DNA of 7,273 bases from an uncultured Curvibacter sp. (GTDB lineage: Bacteria > Pseudomonadota > Gammaproteobacteria > Burkholderiales > Burkholderiaceae). The notes under the pieces are model-generated. The model was not told where the DNA came from and did no database searches. It saw only the letters and a program-made list of their open reading frames with translations. The position numbers were made by a program, and so were the translations under genes. The stretch is from NCBI GenBank assembly GCA_946481355.1, contig CAMLNH010000136.1, forward strand, positions 1-7,273. Direction: 5' to 3'. Below are positions 1 through 5,588 of the stretch, one piece after another (position 1 is the first letter of the stretch; the number at the start of each line of letters is the position of its first letter).

Positions 1-508
1 TGTTGGCCGGCTTGATGTCCAGGTGCAGCATCTTGTGCTGGTGCACGATGCGCAGGCCGCGCAGGATCTCGTCGAACAGCGAGCGGATGGTGGACTCGCG
101 GAACACCTTCTGCTTCTTCAGCTCGCGCGCGGTGATGATGAAGTCCTGCAGGGTCGCGCCCTCCAGGTAGTTCATCACCATGTAGACGGTCTCGTTCTCG
201 CGGAAGAAGTTGAGCACGCTGACCACGGAGGGGTGCGAGATCTGGGCCAGCGAACGGCCTTCCTCGAAGAAGCTCTTGAGACCCAGACGGTAGAGCGAGA
301 GCTTCTCGGTCGTGACCTGGGGCAGCAGTTCCCCGGGCGCGCGCGTCACCAGCGAAGCAGGCAGGTACTCCTTGATGGCCACCTGCTGGCCCTCGGGATC
401 GATGGCCAGGTAGACCACGCCAAAGCCGCCGGCCGCCACCTTGCGTACGATGCGGTAGCCACCGATCTGGGTTTCCGGGGATAGCGGTGCTGGTTTGACC
501 TTGGACAT
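1..508 (-). CDS. Ser/Thr protein kinase, eukaryotic-like (partial, C-terminal part outside the window)
   Basis: This is the N-terminal 169 residues of a Hanks-type protein kinase, read on the minus strand from ATG at 508-506; the frame stays open to the window edge. The kinase fold is clear. It has a glycine-rich ATP loop AAGGFGVVY at residues 25-33, the ATP-anchoring lysine K46 in VAIKEYLP, and the catalytic loop HLDIKPAN at 162-169 with catalytic base D164. Activation segment, substrate lobe and any C-terminal domain lie beyond the edge. No membrane segment or signal peptide is present in the visible part, so this part is probably cytoplasmic. Such kinases phosphorylate Ser/Thr on partner proteins and are often paired with a PP2C phosphatase, which could lie just outside; the target is unknown. 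No good Shine-Dalgarno precedes the ATG, but it is the only sensible start ahead of the ATP loop. It is divergent from yicC. Confidence 0.95.
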   Translation of the reverse strand, partial: MSKVKPAPLSPETQIGGYRIVRKVAAGGFGVVYLAIDPEGQQVAIKEYLPASLVTRAPGELLPQVTTEKLSLYRLGLKSFFEEGRSLAQISHPSVVSVLNFFRENETVYMVMNYLEGATLQDFIITARELKKQKVFRESTIRSLFDEILRGLRIVHQHKMLHLDIKPAN

Positions 509-584
509 ATTTATGGGGTTGCAGCCCGGAGCCCGGGCCCAATCCGGTTATTCTCGGGGTCGTTCGACAGATCAAGAATACGCC
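509..584. other. Divergent intergenic spacer between kinase and yicC
   Basis: This 76-base gap must hold, or lie beside, the promoters for both the minus-strand kinase and the plus-strand yicC operon. It has a GC-rich core with the 8-base palindrome GCCCGGGC at 531-538, flanked by more CCCGG repeats. A weak -10-like hexamer TATTCT lies at 549-554, but no matching -35 sits at 16-18 bases. Neither start codon has a good Shine-Dalgarno; AAGAA at 574-578 is the nearest purine run to the yicC ATG. The promoter role is inferred from gene arrangement only. Confidence 0.35.
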
Positions 585-1487
585 ATGCCAGTTTACAGCA
601 TGACCGGCTACGCCAGCGCCCAGCGCGGCGCGGCAGCACAGGCCGAATCCGGCAACTCTGCACGTCTGGGCCTGGAAATCCGTTCGGTCAACGGCCGCTT
701 CCTCGACCTCACACTGCGCCTGTCCGAAGAACTGCGCGCGCACGAACCTGCCCTGCGTGAAATGGTGCAGGGCCGACTCAAGCGCGGCAAGGTGGAGTTG
801 CGCGCCTTCCTCGAAAGCGCGGGGGACAGCGCCGTGGCGGAACCCAGCCCGCGGCTGATGCAGCGCCTGGGGGCCCTGCAGGACAGCGTGCAGGCCTGGC
901 TGCCCGACGCGCGCGCGCTGAGCGTGGCCGACATCCTCAAGCTCGCCGCGGGTGAACGCGGCGGCAGTCAGGACTGGGGCCCGGCCGTGCAGGAACTGGC
1001 CACGCAGGCGCTGGACGCCCTGGTCGAGGCCCGCCGACGCGAGGGCGAGCGCCTGGCCGCCATGCTGCTGGGCCACCTGGGCCAGTTGCGCCAGCTGGCC
1101 AGCCAGGCCGGCCCACTGGTGCCGCAGCTCGTGGAGCAGCAGAGACAACGCTTCCTCGATCGCTGGCAGGAGGCCATGGCATTGACCGACGGCGCCACAC
1201 CGCCGCAGGCCGCGCAGGAACGCGCATTGACCGAGGCCACGGCCTACGCCATCCGCATCGACGTGGCCGAGGAGCTCACCCGCCTGGCCTCGCACCTCGA
1301 CGAGATCGAACGCCTGCTAAAGAAGGGCGGCGAGGTCGGCAAGCGCCTGGACTTCCTGATCCAGGAGCTGCACCGCGAAGCCAACACCCTGGGCTCCAAG
1401 TCGGCCACGCTGGAACTGACCCGCATCTCGGTGGACATGAAGGTGCTCGTCGAGCAGATGCGCGAACAGGTGCAGAACCTGGAATAG
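585..1487 (+). CDS. yicC: YicC family endoribonuclease
   Basis: A 300-residue protein of the YicC/YloC family; the E. coli protein is of similar length. The family hallmark SMTGYASA at residues 5-12 fixes the start. ATG at 585 gives [10 protein letters not shown], whereas an in-frame TTG at 495 would add 30 residues of unconserved sequence and overlap the kinase gene. The N-terminal YicC domain (about 1-160) includes [12 protein letters not shown], a well-conserved patch. The C-terminal DUF1732 domain (about 220-300) is charged and helical, with [36 protein letters not shown] and a final [12 protein letters not shown]. Published work on E. coli YicC reports a role in small-RNA (RyhB) turnover and endoribonuclease activity; applying that here is inference from family membership. 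Stop to gmk start is 13 bases, so the two are almost certainly co-transcribed, a pairing common in proteobacteria. Confidence 0.95.
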   Translation: MPVYSMTGYASAQRGAAAQAESGNSARLGLEIRSVNGRFLDLTLRLSEELRAHEPALREMVQGRLKRGKVELRAFLESAGDSAVAEPSPRLMQRLGALQDSVQAWLPDARALSVADILKLAAGERGGSQDWGPAVQELATQALDALVEARRREGERLAAMLLGHLGQLRQLASQAGPLVPQLVEQQRQRFLDRWQEAMALTDGATPPQAAQERALTEATAYAIRIDVAEELTRLASHLDEIERLLKKGGEVGKRLDFLIQELHREANTLGSKSATLELTRISVDMKVLVEQMREQVQNLE

Positions 1488-1500
1488 ACTGCAAGCCACC

Positions 1501-2121
1501 ATGGATTACCCCGGCAACCTCTTCGTCATCGCCGCCCCCAGCGGGGCCGGCAAGTCCAGCCTGGTCAAGGCCTTGCTGGCCCAGGATGCGCGGCTGCAGC
1601 TCTCGGTCTCGCACACCACGCGCGCACCGCGCGGCCAGGAACAGAACGGGCGCGAGTACTACTTCGTCTCCCCGGCTGCCTTCGACGCCATGGTCCAGGC
1701 CGATGCCTTCGTGGAATGGGCCCATGTGCACAACCACCGCTATGGCACCTCGCGCCAGGCCATTGCCGACCAGATCCTGGCCGGCGCCGACATCGTCCTG
1801 GAAATCGACTACCAGGGTGCCATGCAGATCAAGAAGCTGTTTCCGGCCGCGGCCATCATCTTCATCCTGCCGCCCAGCTGGGAAGAGCTGCGCGCGCGGC
1901 TGGTCAAGCGCGGCGAGGATGCCGAGGACGTGATCGCCCTGCGTCTCAAGAACGCTGCCGAGGAGATGGCCCAGGCGCCGAATTTCGACTTCGTTATAAT
2001 CAACGACTTGTTCGAGCGCGCCCTGGCCGACCTGCAGCTTGTCGTCAATGCCCAGCGGCTGCGGTATCCGGCCCAGCGCCGGTCCCGTCCCGAGACTTTC
2101 CAGGCGCTGCGCCTGCCCTGA
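1501..2121 (+). CDS. gmk: Guanylate kinase
   Basis: A 206-residue cytoplasmic enzyme that converts GMP plus ATP to GDP plus ADP, feeding GTP, dGTP and (p)ppGpp synthesis. The length matches E. coli Gmk (207). The P-loop is APSGAGKSS at residues 12-20 with K18. The GMP-binding part follows with SHTTRAPR (37-44, R41 and R44), YYF (53-55), FVEWA (70-74, E72) and YGTS (81-84). The Walker B-like stretch is VLEIDYQGA (99-107, D103). The lid carries arginines around 131-148, and the C-terminal NFDFVIIND (161-169) is typical. ATG at 1501 gives the standard N-terminus; the Shine-Dalgarno is poor, so translation may be coupled to yicC 13 bases upstream. The 3' part contains a perfect TATAAT (1995-2000) made from codons unusual for this gene, probably a promoter for rpoZ. 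Confidence 0.97.
   Translation: MDYPGNLFVIAAPSGAGKSSLVKALLAQDARLQLSVSHTTRAPRGQEQNGREYYFVSPAAFDAMVQADAFVEWAHVHNHRYGTSRQAIADQILAGADIVLEIDYQGAMQIKKLFPAAAIIFILPPSWEELRARLVKRGEDAEDVIALRLKNAAEEMAQAPNFDFVIINDLFERALADLQLVVNAQRLRYPAQRRSRPETFQALRLP
1995..2000 (+). promoter_or_regulatory. Candidate sigma-70 -10 box inside gmk, for rpoZ
   Basis: A perfect TATAAT lies in very GC-rich coding sequence. It arises from the codon pair GTT-ATA (V165-I166 of Gmk). ATA is the only such isoleucine codon in gmk, the others being ATC or ATT, which suggests selection for the DNA sequence rather than the protein. A start near 2007 would give a leader of about 150 bases to the rpoZ ATG. No good -35 lies 16-18 bases upstream, and there is no TG extension (the bases are CGT), so strength is uncertain and an activator or UP contact may be needed. 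Confidence 0.45.
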
Positions 2122-2155
2122 TGCCGGTTGTTCCGGCCCACTGGAGTTACACAAC

Positions 2156-2359
2156 ATGGCCCGTATCACCGTCGAAGACTGCCTTGAGAAGATCCCGAAC
2201 CGCTTCCAGCTCGTGCTGGCCGCGACCTATCGCGCCCGCATGCTGAGCCAGGGCCATGCGCCCAAGATCGAGAGCAAGAACAAGCCCGGCGTGACCGCCT
2301 TGCGCGAAATTGCCGAAGGCAAGGTCGGCCTGGAAATGCTCAAGAAGGTCCCGACCTGA
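2156..2359 (+). CDS. rpoZ: DNA-directed RNA polymerase omega subunit
   Basis: A 67-residue omega subunit, which assists folding and assembly of beta' in RNA polymerase. It opens with [13 protein letters not shown]; the N-terminal MAR motif is the part that in E. coli contributes to (p)ppGpp site 1 with beta'. Further omega signatures are [14 protein letters not shown] (15-28) and TALREIAEG (47-55). It stops just after this core, so it lacks the roughly 24-residue C-terminal tail of E. coli omega (91 residues). Short omegas are, to my knowledge, normal in betaproteobacteria. ATG at 2156 is supported by GGAG at 2143-2146; an earlier in-frame start at 2039 would overlap gmk and add unconserved residues. 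It sits 34 bases after gmk and ends 19 bases before a strong terminator. Confidence 0.97.
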   Translation: MARITVEDCLEKIPNRFQLVLAATYRARMLSQGHAPKIESKNKPGVTALREIAEGKVGLEMLKKVPT

Positions 2360-2378
2360 GCGCGGTTCTGACCCACTG

Positions 2379-2405
2379 AAAAAGCACCGTTCGCGGTGCT
2401 TTTTT
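2379..2405 (+). terminator. Intrinsic terminator after rpoZ
   Basis: A perfect hairpin AGCACCG-TTCG-CGGTGCT (2383-2400) has a stable UUCG-type tetraloop and is flanked by a five-A run (2379-2383) and a six-T run (2400-2405). This is a textbook rho-independent terminator for the yicC-gmk-rpoZ unit. The A-run pairs with the T-run, so it could also act on minus-strand transcripts. It implies that spoT has its own promoter or depends on read-through. Confidence 0.93.
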
Positions 2406-2437
2406 ATTGCCCGAAGGCAGCCGACCGCTTGGCGCTA

Positions 2438-2443
2438 TATATT
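2438..2443 (+). promoter_or_regulatory. Candidate -10 box for spoT
   Basis: TATATT sits within an AT-rich patch (TATATATT, 2436-2443) between the rpoZ terminator and spoT. It matches the -10 consensus at five of six positions. No convincing -35 is found at 16-18 bases; TTGCCC at 2407-2412 is 25 bases away, too far. A start 6-8 bases downstream would fall on or next to the GTG at 2450, making the mRNA leaderless or nearly so. A promoter here is expected because a terminator separates spoT from rpoZ. Confidence 0.35.
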
Positions 2444-2449
2444 CGAGGG

Positions 2450-4717
2450 GTGAGCGCTCTCTTGCACGCCCCTACTGCCGCCCCTGTCGCCCCGGGTCTG
2501 ACCGACCCGGCGGACCCGGCTGCGGCCAACGCGGCGGCGGCCAGTTTCGCCAGCCTGACCGCCCGGCTGGACTACCTCAGTCCCGTGGATCTGGAGCAGG
2601 TGCGCCAAGCCTACCGCTATGCTGACGAGGCCCACCTGGGCCAGTTGCGCAACAGCGGCGAGCCCTACATCACCCACCCGATTGCCGTCGCCGCCCAGTG
2701 CGCCGACTGGAAGCTCGACGCCCAGGCCCTGATGGCCGCGCTGCTGCACGACGCGCTGGAGGATTGCGGCATCAGCAAGGCCGAGCTCATCGAGCGTTTC
2801 GGATCGCCCGTGGCCGAGCTCGTGGACGGCCTGACCAAGCTGGACAAGCTGCAATTCGACACGCGTGAGGAAAGCCAGGCCGAATCCTTCCGCAAGATGC
2901 TGCTGGCCATGGCGCGCGATGTGCGCGTCATCCTCATCAAGCTGGCCGACCGCAGCCACAACATGCGCACCCTCTCGGACGTGCCACGCGCCAAGTGGGC
3001 ACGCATCGCATCGGAGACGCTGGAGATCTACGCCCCCATTGCCTACCGCCTGGGCCTGAACCAGACTTACCGCGAGCTGCAGGAACTCTCCTTCCAGCAC
3101 CTGCGTCCCTGGCGCCACAACGTCCTGTCCAAGGCGCTGGAGCGCGCGCGCAGCCGGCGACGTGACCTGATCGGCAAGGTGCACAAGGAGGTCGAAGCCG
3201 CCTTCGAGACGGCGGGCATGCCCATCCGCATCGCCGGGCGCGAGAAAACGCTCTACTCCATCTACCGCAAGATGGACGAGAAGCATCTGAGCTTCGCGCA
3301 GATCACGGACATGTACGGCTTTCGCATCGTCGTGCCCACGCTGGGCGACTGTTACACGGCCCTGGGGACGCTGCACCAGCTCTACAAGCCGGTGCCGGGC
3401 AAGTTCAAGGACCACATCGCCATCCCCAAGCTCAACGGCTACCAGTCGCTGCACACCACCCTGGTCGGCCCCTCGGGCGTGAACGTCGAATTCCAGATCC
3501 GTACCGAAGCCATGCACGTGGTGGCCGAGTCCGGCGTCGCGGCCCACTGGCTCTACAAGGCCAATGAGCCCGACAGCCCGATGACCGCGCGCCTGGGCGC
3601 GCAATGGCTGCAGTCCCTGCTGGACATCCAGAACGAGACCCGCGACGCGGCGGAGTTCTGGGACCACGTCAAGGTGGATCTTTTCCCCGAGGCGGTCTAC
3701 GTCTTCACGCCCAAGAGCAAGATCATCTCGCTGCCGCGCGGCGCCACCGTGGTGGACTTCGCCTACGCCATCCACAGCGACATCGGCGACCGCACCATGG
3801 CCGCACGCATCAATGGCGAGCAGGTACCGCTGCGCACCGAGCTCAAGAATGGCGACGTGGTCGAGGTCGTCACCTCCTCCGTCTCCGCCCCCAACCCGGC
3901 CTGGCTGAGCTTCGTGCGCACGGGCCGCGCACGCTCCAAGATCCGGCACCATCTCAAGACCCTGGCCCAGGCCGAGTCCGAAGGCCTGGGCGAAAAGCTG
4001 CTGCTGCAGGCCCTGCGCGCCGAAGGCATTGAACGCTTCCCCACCGACGACGACAGCGCCCGTGCCGGCATCTGGGACAAGCTGCTGCGCTTCACGGGCA
4101 ACCGCAGCCGCTCCGAATTGCTGATGGACATCGGCCTGGGCAAGCGCATCGCCAGCATCGTCGCCAAACGCATGGCCACCCTGCTGACCGAAAGCGGCGA
4201 GAAGCCCGATGCGGTGCTGCTGAGCCGGGAACGCTTCATCGCGCAGGAATCTGCGGGCCACGCCCCGGTGACCGTGGACGGCAGTGAAAACGCCTCCGTC
4301 CAGTACGCGACCTGCTGCCGCCCCATTCCCGGCGACGCCATCGTGGGCTATCTGGGCCGCGGGGAAGGCCTGGTGGTCCACACGGCCGACTGCGCCATTG
4401 CGCGCAAGCTGCACCACAAGGACAGCGAGCGCTTCATCGGCGTGGAATGGTCGGATGAGCCAACCCGCCCCTTTGAAACCGCGGTCGTGGTCACGCTCAA
4501 CAACGGCAAGGGTGTGCTGGCCCGGGTGGCATCGGCCCTGGCCGGCGCGGAAGCCGACATCACCCATATCGACATGGGACAGGAAGCCGCCATGGAAACC
4601 ATCGACCTGCGCTTCGTGATCGCCGTGCGCGACCGCGTGCACCTGGCCGATGTGCTGCGCACCCTCAAACGCACCCCCTCGGTGCTGCGCGCGCGACGCG
4701 GCAGCGCCAACGTCTGA
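2450..4717 (+). CDS. spoT: Bifunctional (p)ppGpp synthetase/hydrolase (SpoT/Rel family)
   Basis: About 755 residues; makes (p)ppGpp from ATP plus GDP/GTP and hydrolyses it, setting the stringent response. Domain order is canonical. The HD hydrolase (about 45-200) has H76, HDALED at 100-105 and D167 in KLADRSHN, so hydrolysis looks intact. The synthetase (about 255-375) has GREK at 263-266, D287, NGYQSLH at 329-335 and probable catalytic E347. TGS covers about 411-475, a zinc-finger-like region has CC at 622-623, and a C-terminal ACT domain covers about 675-752. KFKD at 318-321 occupies the RXKD position (basic, as in bifunctional enzymes, not the EXDD of RelA). No in-frame ATG precedes the HD domain. 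GTG 2450 is preferred; TTG 2462 is possible, with GAGG at 2445-2448 upstream; GTG 2396 lies inside the terminator and is unlikely. Gene follows rpoZ and meets greB tail to tail. Confidence 0.96.
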   Translation: MSALLHAPTAAPVAPGLTDPADPAAANAAAASFASLTARLDYLSPVDLEQVRQAYRYADEAHLGQLRNSGEPYITHPIAVAAQCADWKLDAQALMAALLHDALEDCGISKAELIERFGSPVAELVDGLTKLDKLQFDTREESQAESFRKMLLAMARDVRVILIKLADRSHNMRTLSDVPRAKWARIASETLEIYAPIAYRLGLNQTYRELQELSFQHLRPWRHNVLSKALERARSRRRDLIGKVHKEVEAAFETAGMPIRIAGREKTLYSIYRKMDEKHLSFAQITDMYGFRIVVPTLGDCYTALGTLHQLYKPVPGKFKDHIAIPKLNGYQSLHTTLVGPSGVNVEFQIRTEAMHVVAESGVAAHWLYKANEPDSPMTARLGAQWLQSLLDIQNETRDAAEFWDHVKVDLFPEAVYVFTPKSKIISLPRGATVVDFAYAIHSDIGDRTMAARINGEQVPLRTELKNGDVVEVVTSSVSAPNPAWLSFVRTGRARSKIRHHLKTLAQAESEGLGEKLLLQALRAEGIERFPTDDDSARAGIWDKLLRFTGNRSRSELLMDIGLGKRIASIVAKRMATLLTESGEKPDAVLLSRERFIAQESAGHAPVTVDGSENASVQYATCCRPIPGDAIVGYLGRGEGLVVHTADCAIARKLHHKDSERFIGVEWSDEPTRPFETAVVVTLNNGKGVLARVASALAGAEADITHIDMGQEAAMETIDLRFVIAVRDRVHLADVLRTLKRTPSVLRARRGSANV

Positions 4718-4718
4718 T

Positions 4719-5282
4719 TCAGGCTGGGGCGGCCGGTGCCGGGTACTGCACGGCCAGCACTTCGATCTCTTCCACACCCACCGGGGTGACGAGCTTGAGC
4801 ACATCGCCCACGCGGGCCTTGAGCAGGGTGCGTGCCACCGGGGCGATCCAGCTCACCTGGCCCTGCAGACTATCGGCTTCGTCGATGCCCATGATGGTGA
4901 TGGTGCGCTCGGTGCCCGCCGCGTCGGCATAGCTCACGGTGGCGCCGAAAAACACCTGGTCGCTGCCGTGATGCACGCTGGGGTCGGTGACCTCGGCGAT
5001 CTCCAAGCGTTTGGTCAGGAAACGGATACGACGATCGATCTCGCGCAGACGTTTCTTGCCGTAGAGGTAATCGCCATTCTCGGAACGATCCCCGTTGCTG
5101 GCAGCCCAGTGCACCACCTCGACCACCTTGGGCCGTTCGACGTCGATCAGCGCCATCAGCTCGGCGCGCAGGCGTGCGTAGCCAGCCGGTGTGATGTAGT
5201 TCTTGCCGCCAGCGGGCAGGGCCGGCAACTGGCCGTCCTGGTCGTCGTCCGTGTCAGTTTCGCGGGTGAAGGCCTTGCTCAT
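4719..5282 (-). CDS. greB: Transcript cleavage factor GreB
   Basis: A 187-residue Gre factor that enters the RNA polymerase secondary channel and stimulates cleavage of backtracked RNA. The N-terminal coiled coil (about 29-100) begins YITPAGYARLRAEL and carries the acidic tip GDRSEN (64-69, with D65 and E68 as the metal-holding pair). RLREIDRRIRFLTKRLE (78-94) is the GreB-type second helix. The FKBP-like C-terminal domain (about 105-182) includes VFFGATV and SPMAR-like APVARTLL. The N-terminus is about 24 residues longer than E. coli GreB (158 residues) and is acidic (ETDTDDDQDG, 8-17); the tail ends in Ala/Pro. ATG at 5282-5280 is set by AGGA at the right distance (minus strand, 5293-5290); an earlier in-frame codon would read back through the tRNA gene. 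GreB is preferred over GreA because of the WAASNGDRSENGDY-like block. Confidence 0.95.
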   Translation of the reverse strand: MSKAFTRETDTDDDQDGQLPALPAGGKNYITPAGYARLRAELMALIDVERPKVVEVVHWAASNGDRSENGDYLYGKKRLREIDRRIRFLTKRLEIAEVTDPSVHHGSDQVFFGATVSYADAAGTERTITIMGIDEADSLQGQVSWIAPVARTLLKARVGDVLKLVTPVGVEEIEVLAVQYPAPAAPA

Positions 5283-5289
5283 GGCGGGG

Positions 5290-5293
5290 TCCT
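5290..5293 (-). promoter_or_regulatory. Shine-Dalgarno of greB
   Basis: AGGA on the minus strand lies seven bases before the greB ATG. It decides the start at 5282 and thereby supports the unusual acidic N-terminal extension as truly translated. Confidence 0.7.
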
Positions 5294-5297
5294 GGAA

Positions 5298-5310
5298 CCA
5301 GATATTCTGG
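5298..5310. repeat. Short inverted repeat in the greB leader
   Basis: CCAGA-TAT-TCTGG forms five-base arms around a three-base centre, immediately upstream of the greB Shine-Dalgarno and downstream of the tRNA terminator. A second overlapping pair, CTGG-AA-CCAG (5292-5301), shares the CCAG arm. It could be an operator half-site pair or a leader hairpin, or simply chance; no family assignment is possible. Confidence 0.3.
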
Positions 5311-5318
5311 GCTGCAAG

Positions 5319-5352
5319 AAAAAAGCCTGCAACTTTGCAGTTGCAGGCTTTT
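5319..5352 (-). terminator. Intrinsic terminator of the tRNA-Arg transcript
   Basis: A perfect 14-bp stem (AAAAGCCTGCAACT at 5321-5334 with its complement at 5339-5352) closes a four-base loop. On the minus strand it is followed by a run of T (5324-5319). It starts seven bases beyond the encoded CCA end of tRNA-Arg, so it ends the tRNA transcript and insulates greB, whose ATG is about 36 bases further on. Confidence 0.9.
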
Positions 5353-5358
5353 CCGTTT

Positions 5359-5435
5359 TGGTGCGGCTGGCAGGAATCGAACCCACGACCCCTTGGTTCG
5401 TAGCCAAGTACTCTATCCAGCTGAGCTACAGCCGC
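5359..5435 (-). tRNA. tRNA-Arg (anticodon ACG)
   Basis: A 77-base tRNA on the minus strand with a fully paired acceptor stem (GCGGCTG with CAGCCGC), discriminator A and an encoded CCA end. The D-arm contains GCTCAGCTGGATAGAGT. The anticodon stem CTTGG/CCAAG encloses the loop CTACGAA, giving anticodon ACG, which reads CGN arginine codons; A34 is expected to be deaminated to inosine. The T-arm is GTGGG-TTCGATT-CCTGC, allowing a G-U type mismatch. A TACAAT box upstream and a strong terminator downstream suggest it can be transcribed alone. Confidence 0.96.
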
Positions 5436-5445
5436 GAAGCCTTGC

Positions 5446-5451
5446 ATTGTA
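5446..5451 (-). promoter_or_regulatory. Candidate -10 box for tRNA-Arg
   Basis: TACAAT on the minus strand lies ten bases before the mature 5' end of tRNA-Arg, placing a start about four bases ahead of it. The same hexamer precedes the neighbouring tRNA. No clear -35 is found at the usual distance; co-transcription from the upstream tRNA is the alternative. Confidence 0.45.
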
Positions 5452-5483
5452 GCACAGCTTTTTCGTTTGTGCCCGAAAGTTTT

Positions 5484-5560
5484 TGGTAGGGCGTGCTGGG
5501 CTCGAACCAGCGACCAAGGGATTATGAGTCCCCTGCTCTGACCAACTGAGCTAACGCCCC
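5484..5560 (-). tRNA. tRNA with CAT anticodon (elongator tRNA-Met or tRNA-Ile2)
   Basis: A 77-base tRNA on the minus strand with acceptor GGGGCGT/ACGCCCT (a G-U pair at 1-72), discriminator A and an encoded CCA. The anticodon stem GGGGA/TCCCT encloses the loop CTCATAA, so the anticodon is CAT. It is not initiator tRNA, because pair 1-72 is present and the anticodon stem lacks the three G-C pairs next to the loop. CAT is shared by elongator Met and by Ile2, whose C34 is changed to lysidine by TilS. The anticodon stem through T-arm (GAGCAGG.GACTCATAATC.CTTGGTCGCTGGTTC) resembles E. coli tRNA-Ile2 more than tRNA-Met, but the acceptor stem differs from both. Automated pipelines may label it tRNA-Met. 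Confidence 0.93.
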
Positions 5561-5573
5561 GACCGAAGGCAAG

Positions 5574-5579
5574 ATTGTA
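5574..5579 (-). promoter_or_regulatory. Candidate -10 box for the CAT tRNA
   Basis: TACAAT on the minus strand begins ten bases after the hrcA stop codon and lies 13 bases before the mature tRNA, giving a predicted leader of about seven bases. There is no good -35 at 16-18 bases, where the sequence is still hrcA coding. The tRNAs could otherwise be read from the hrcA transcript, as no terminator separates them. Confidence 0.45.
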
Positions 5580-5588
5580 CGGGTCACC

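Noticed and set aside
23..484. A 153-residue plus-strand frame at the left edge
   Set aside because: It is antisense to the kinase, whose ATP loop, lysine and HLDIKPAN motifs are unmistakable on the minus strand.
531..538. GCCCGGGC palindrome in the kinase-yicC spacer as an operator
   Set aside because: An eight-base GC palindrome is expected by chance in DNA of this composition.
495..584. TTG start extending YicC by 30 residues
   Set aside because: The family begins at the SMTGYA motif, and the extension would overlap the kinase start codon and has no conserved sequence.
1276..2169. A 297-residue minus-strand frame over yicC and gmk
   Set aside because: Antisense to two well-supported genes, with composition typical of shadows and no recognisable domain.
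2435..4804. A 789-residue open frame on the minus strand covering all of spoT
   Set aside because: It is the antisense shadow of a GC-rich gene: spoT has complete conserved domains, while the antisense product is low-complexity (rich in H, V, G, Q, A) and resembles no family. High G/C at third positions removes stops in this frame.
5436..5483. CTTTTTCG...CGAAAG with a following T-run between the two tRNAs, resembling a plus-strand terminator
   Set aside because: The arms pair only with a bulge, and no plus-strand gene reads into it; on the minus strand it has no T-run. At most it is a processing structure.
4650..5489. A 279-residue plus-strand frame over greB and the tRNA-Arg gene
   Set aside because: It runs through a tRNA and antisense to greB; no domain is visible.
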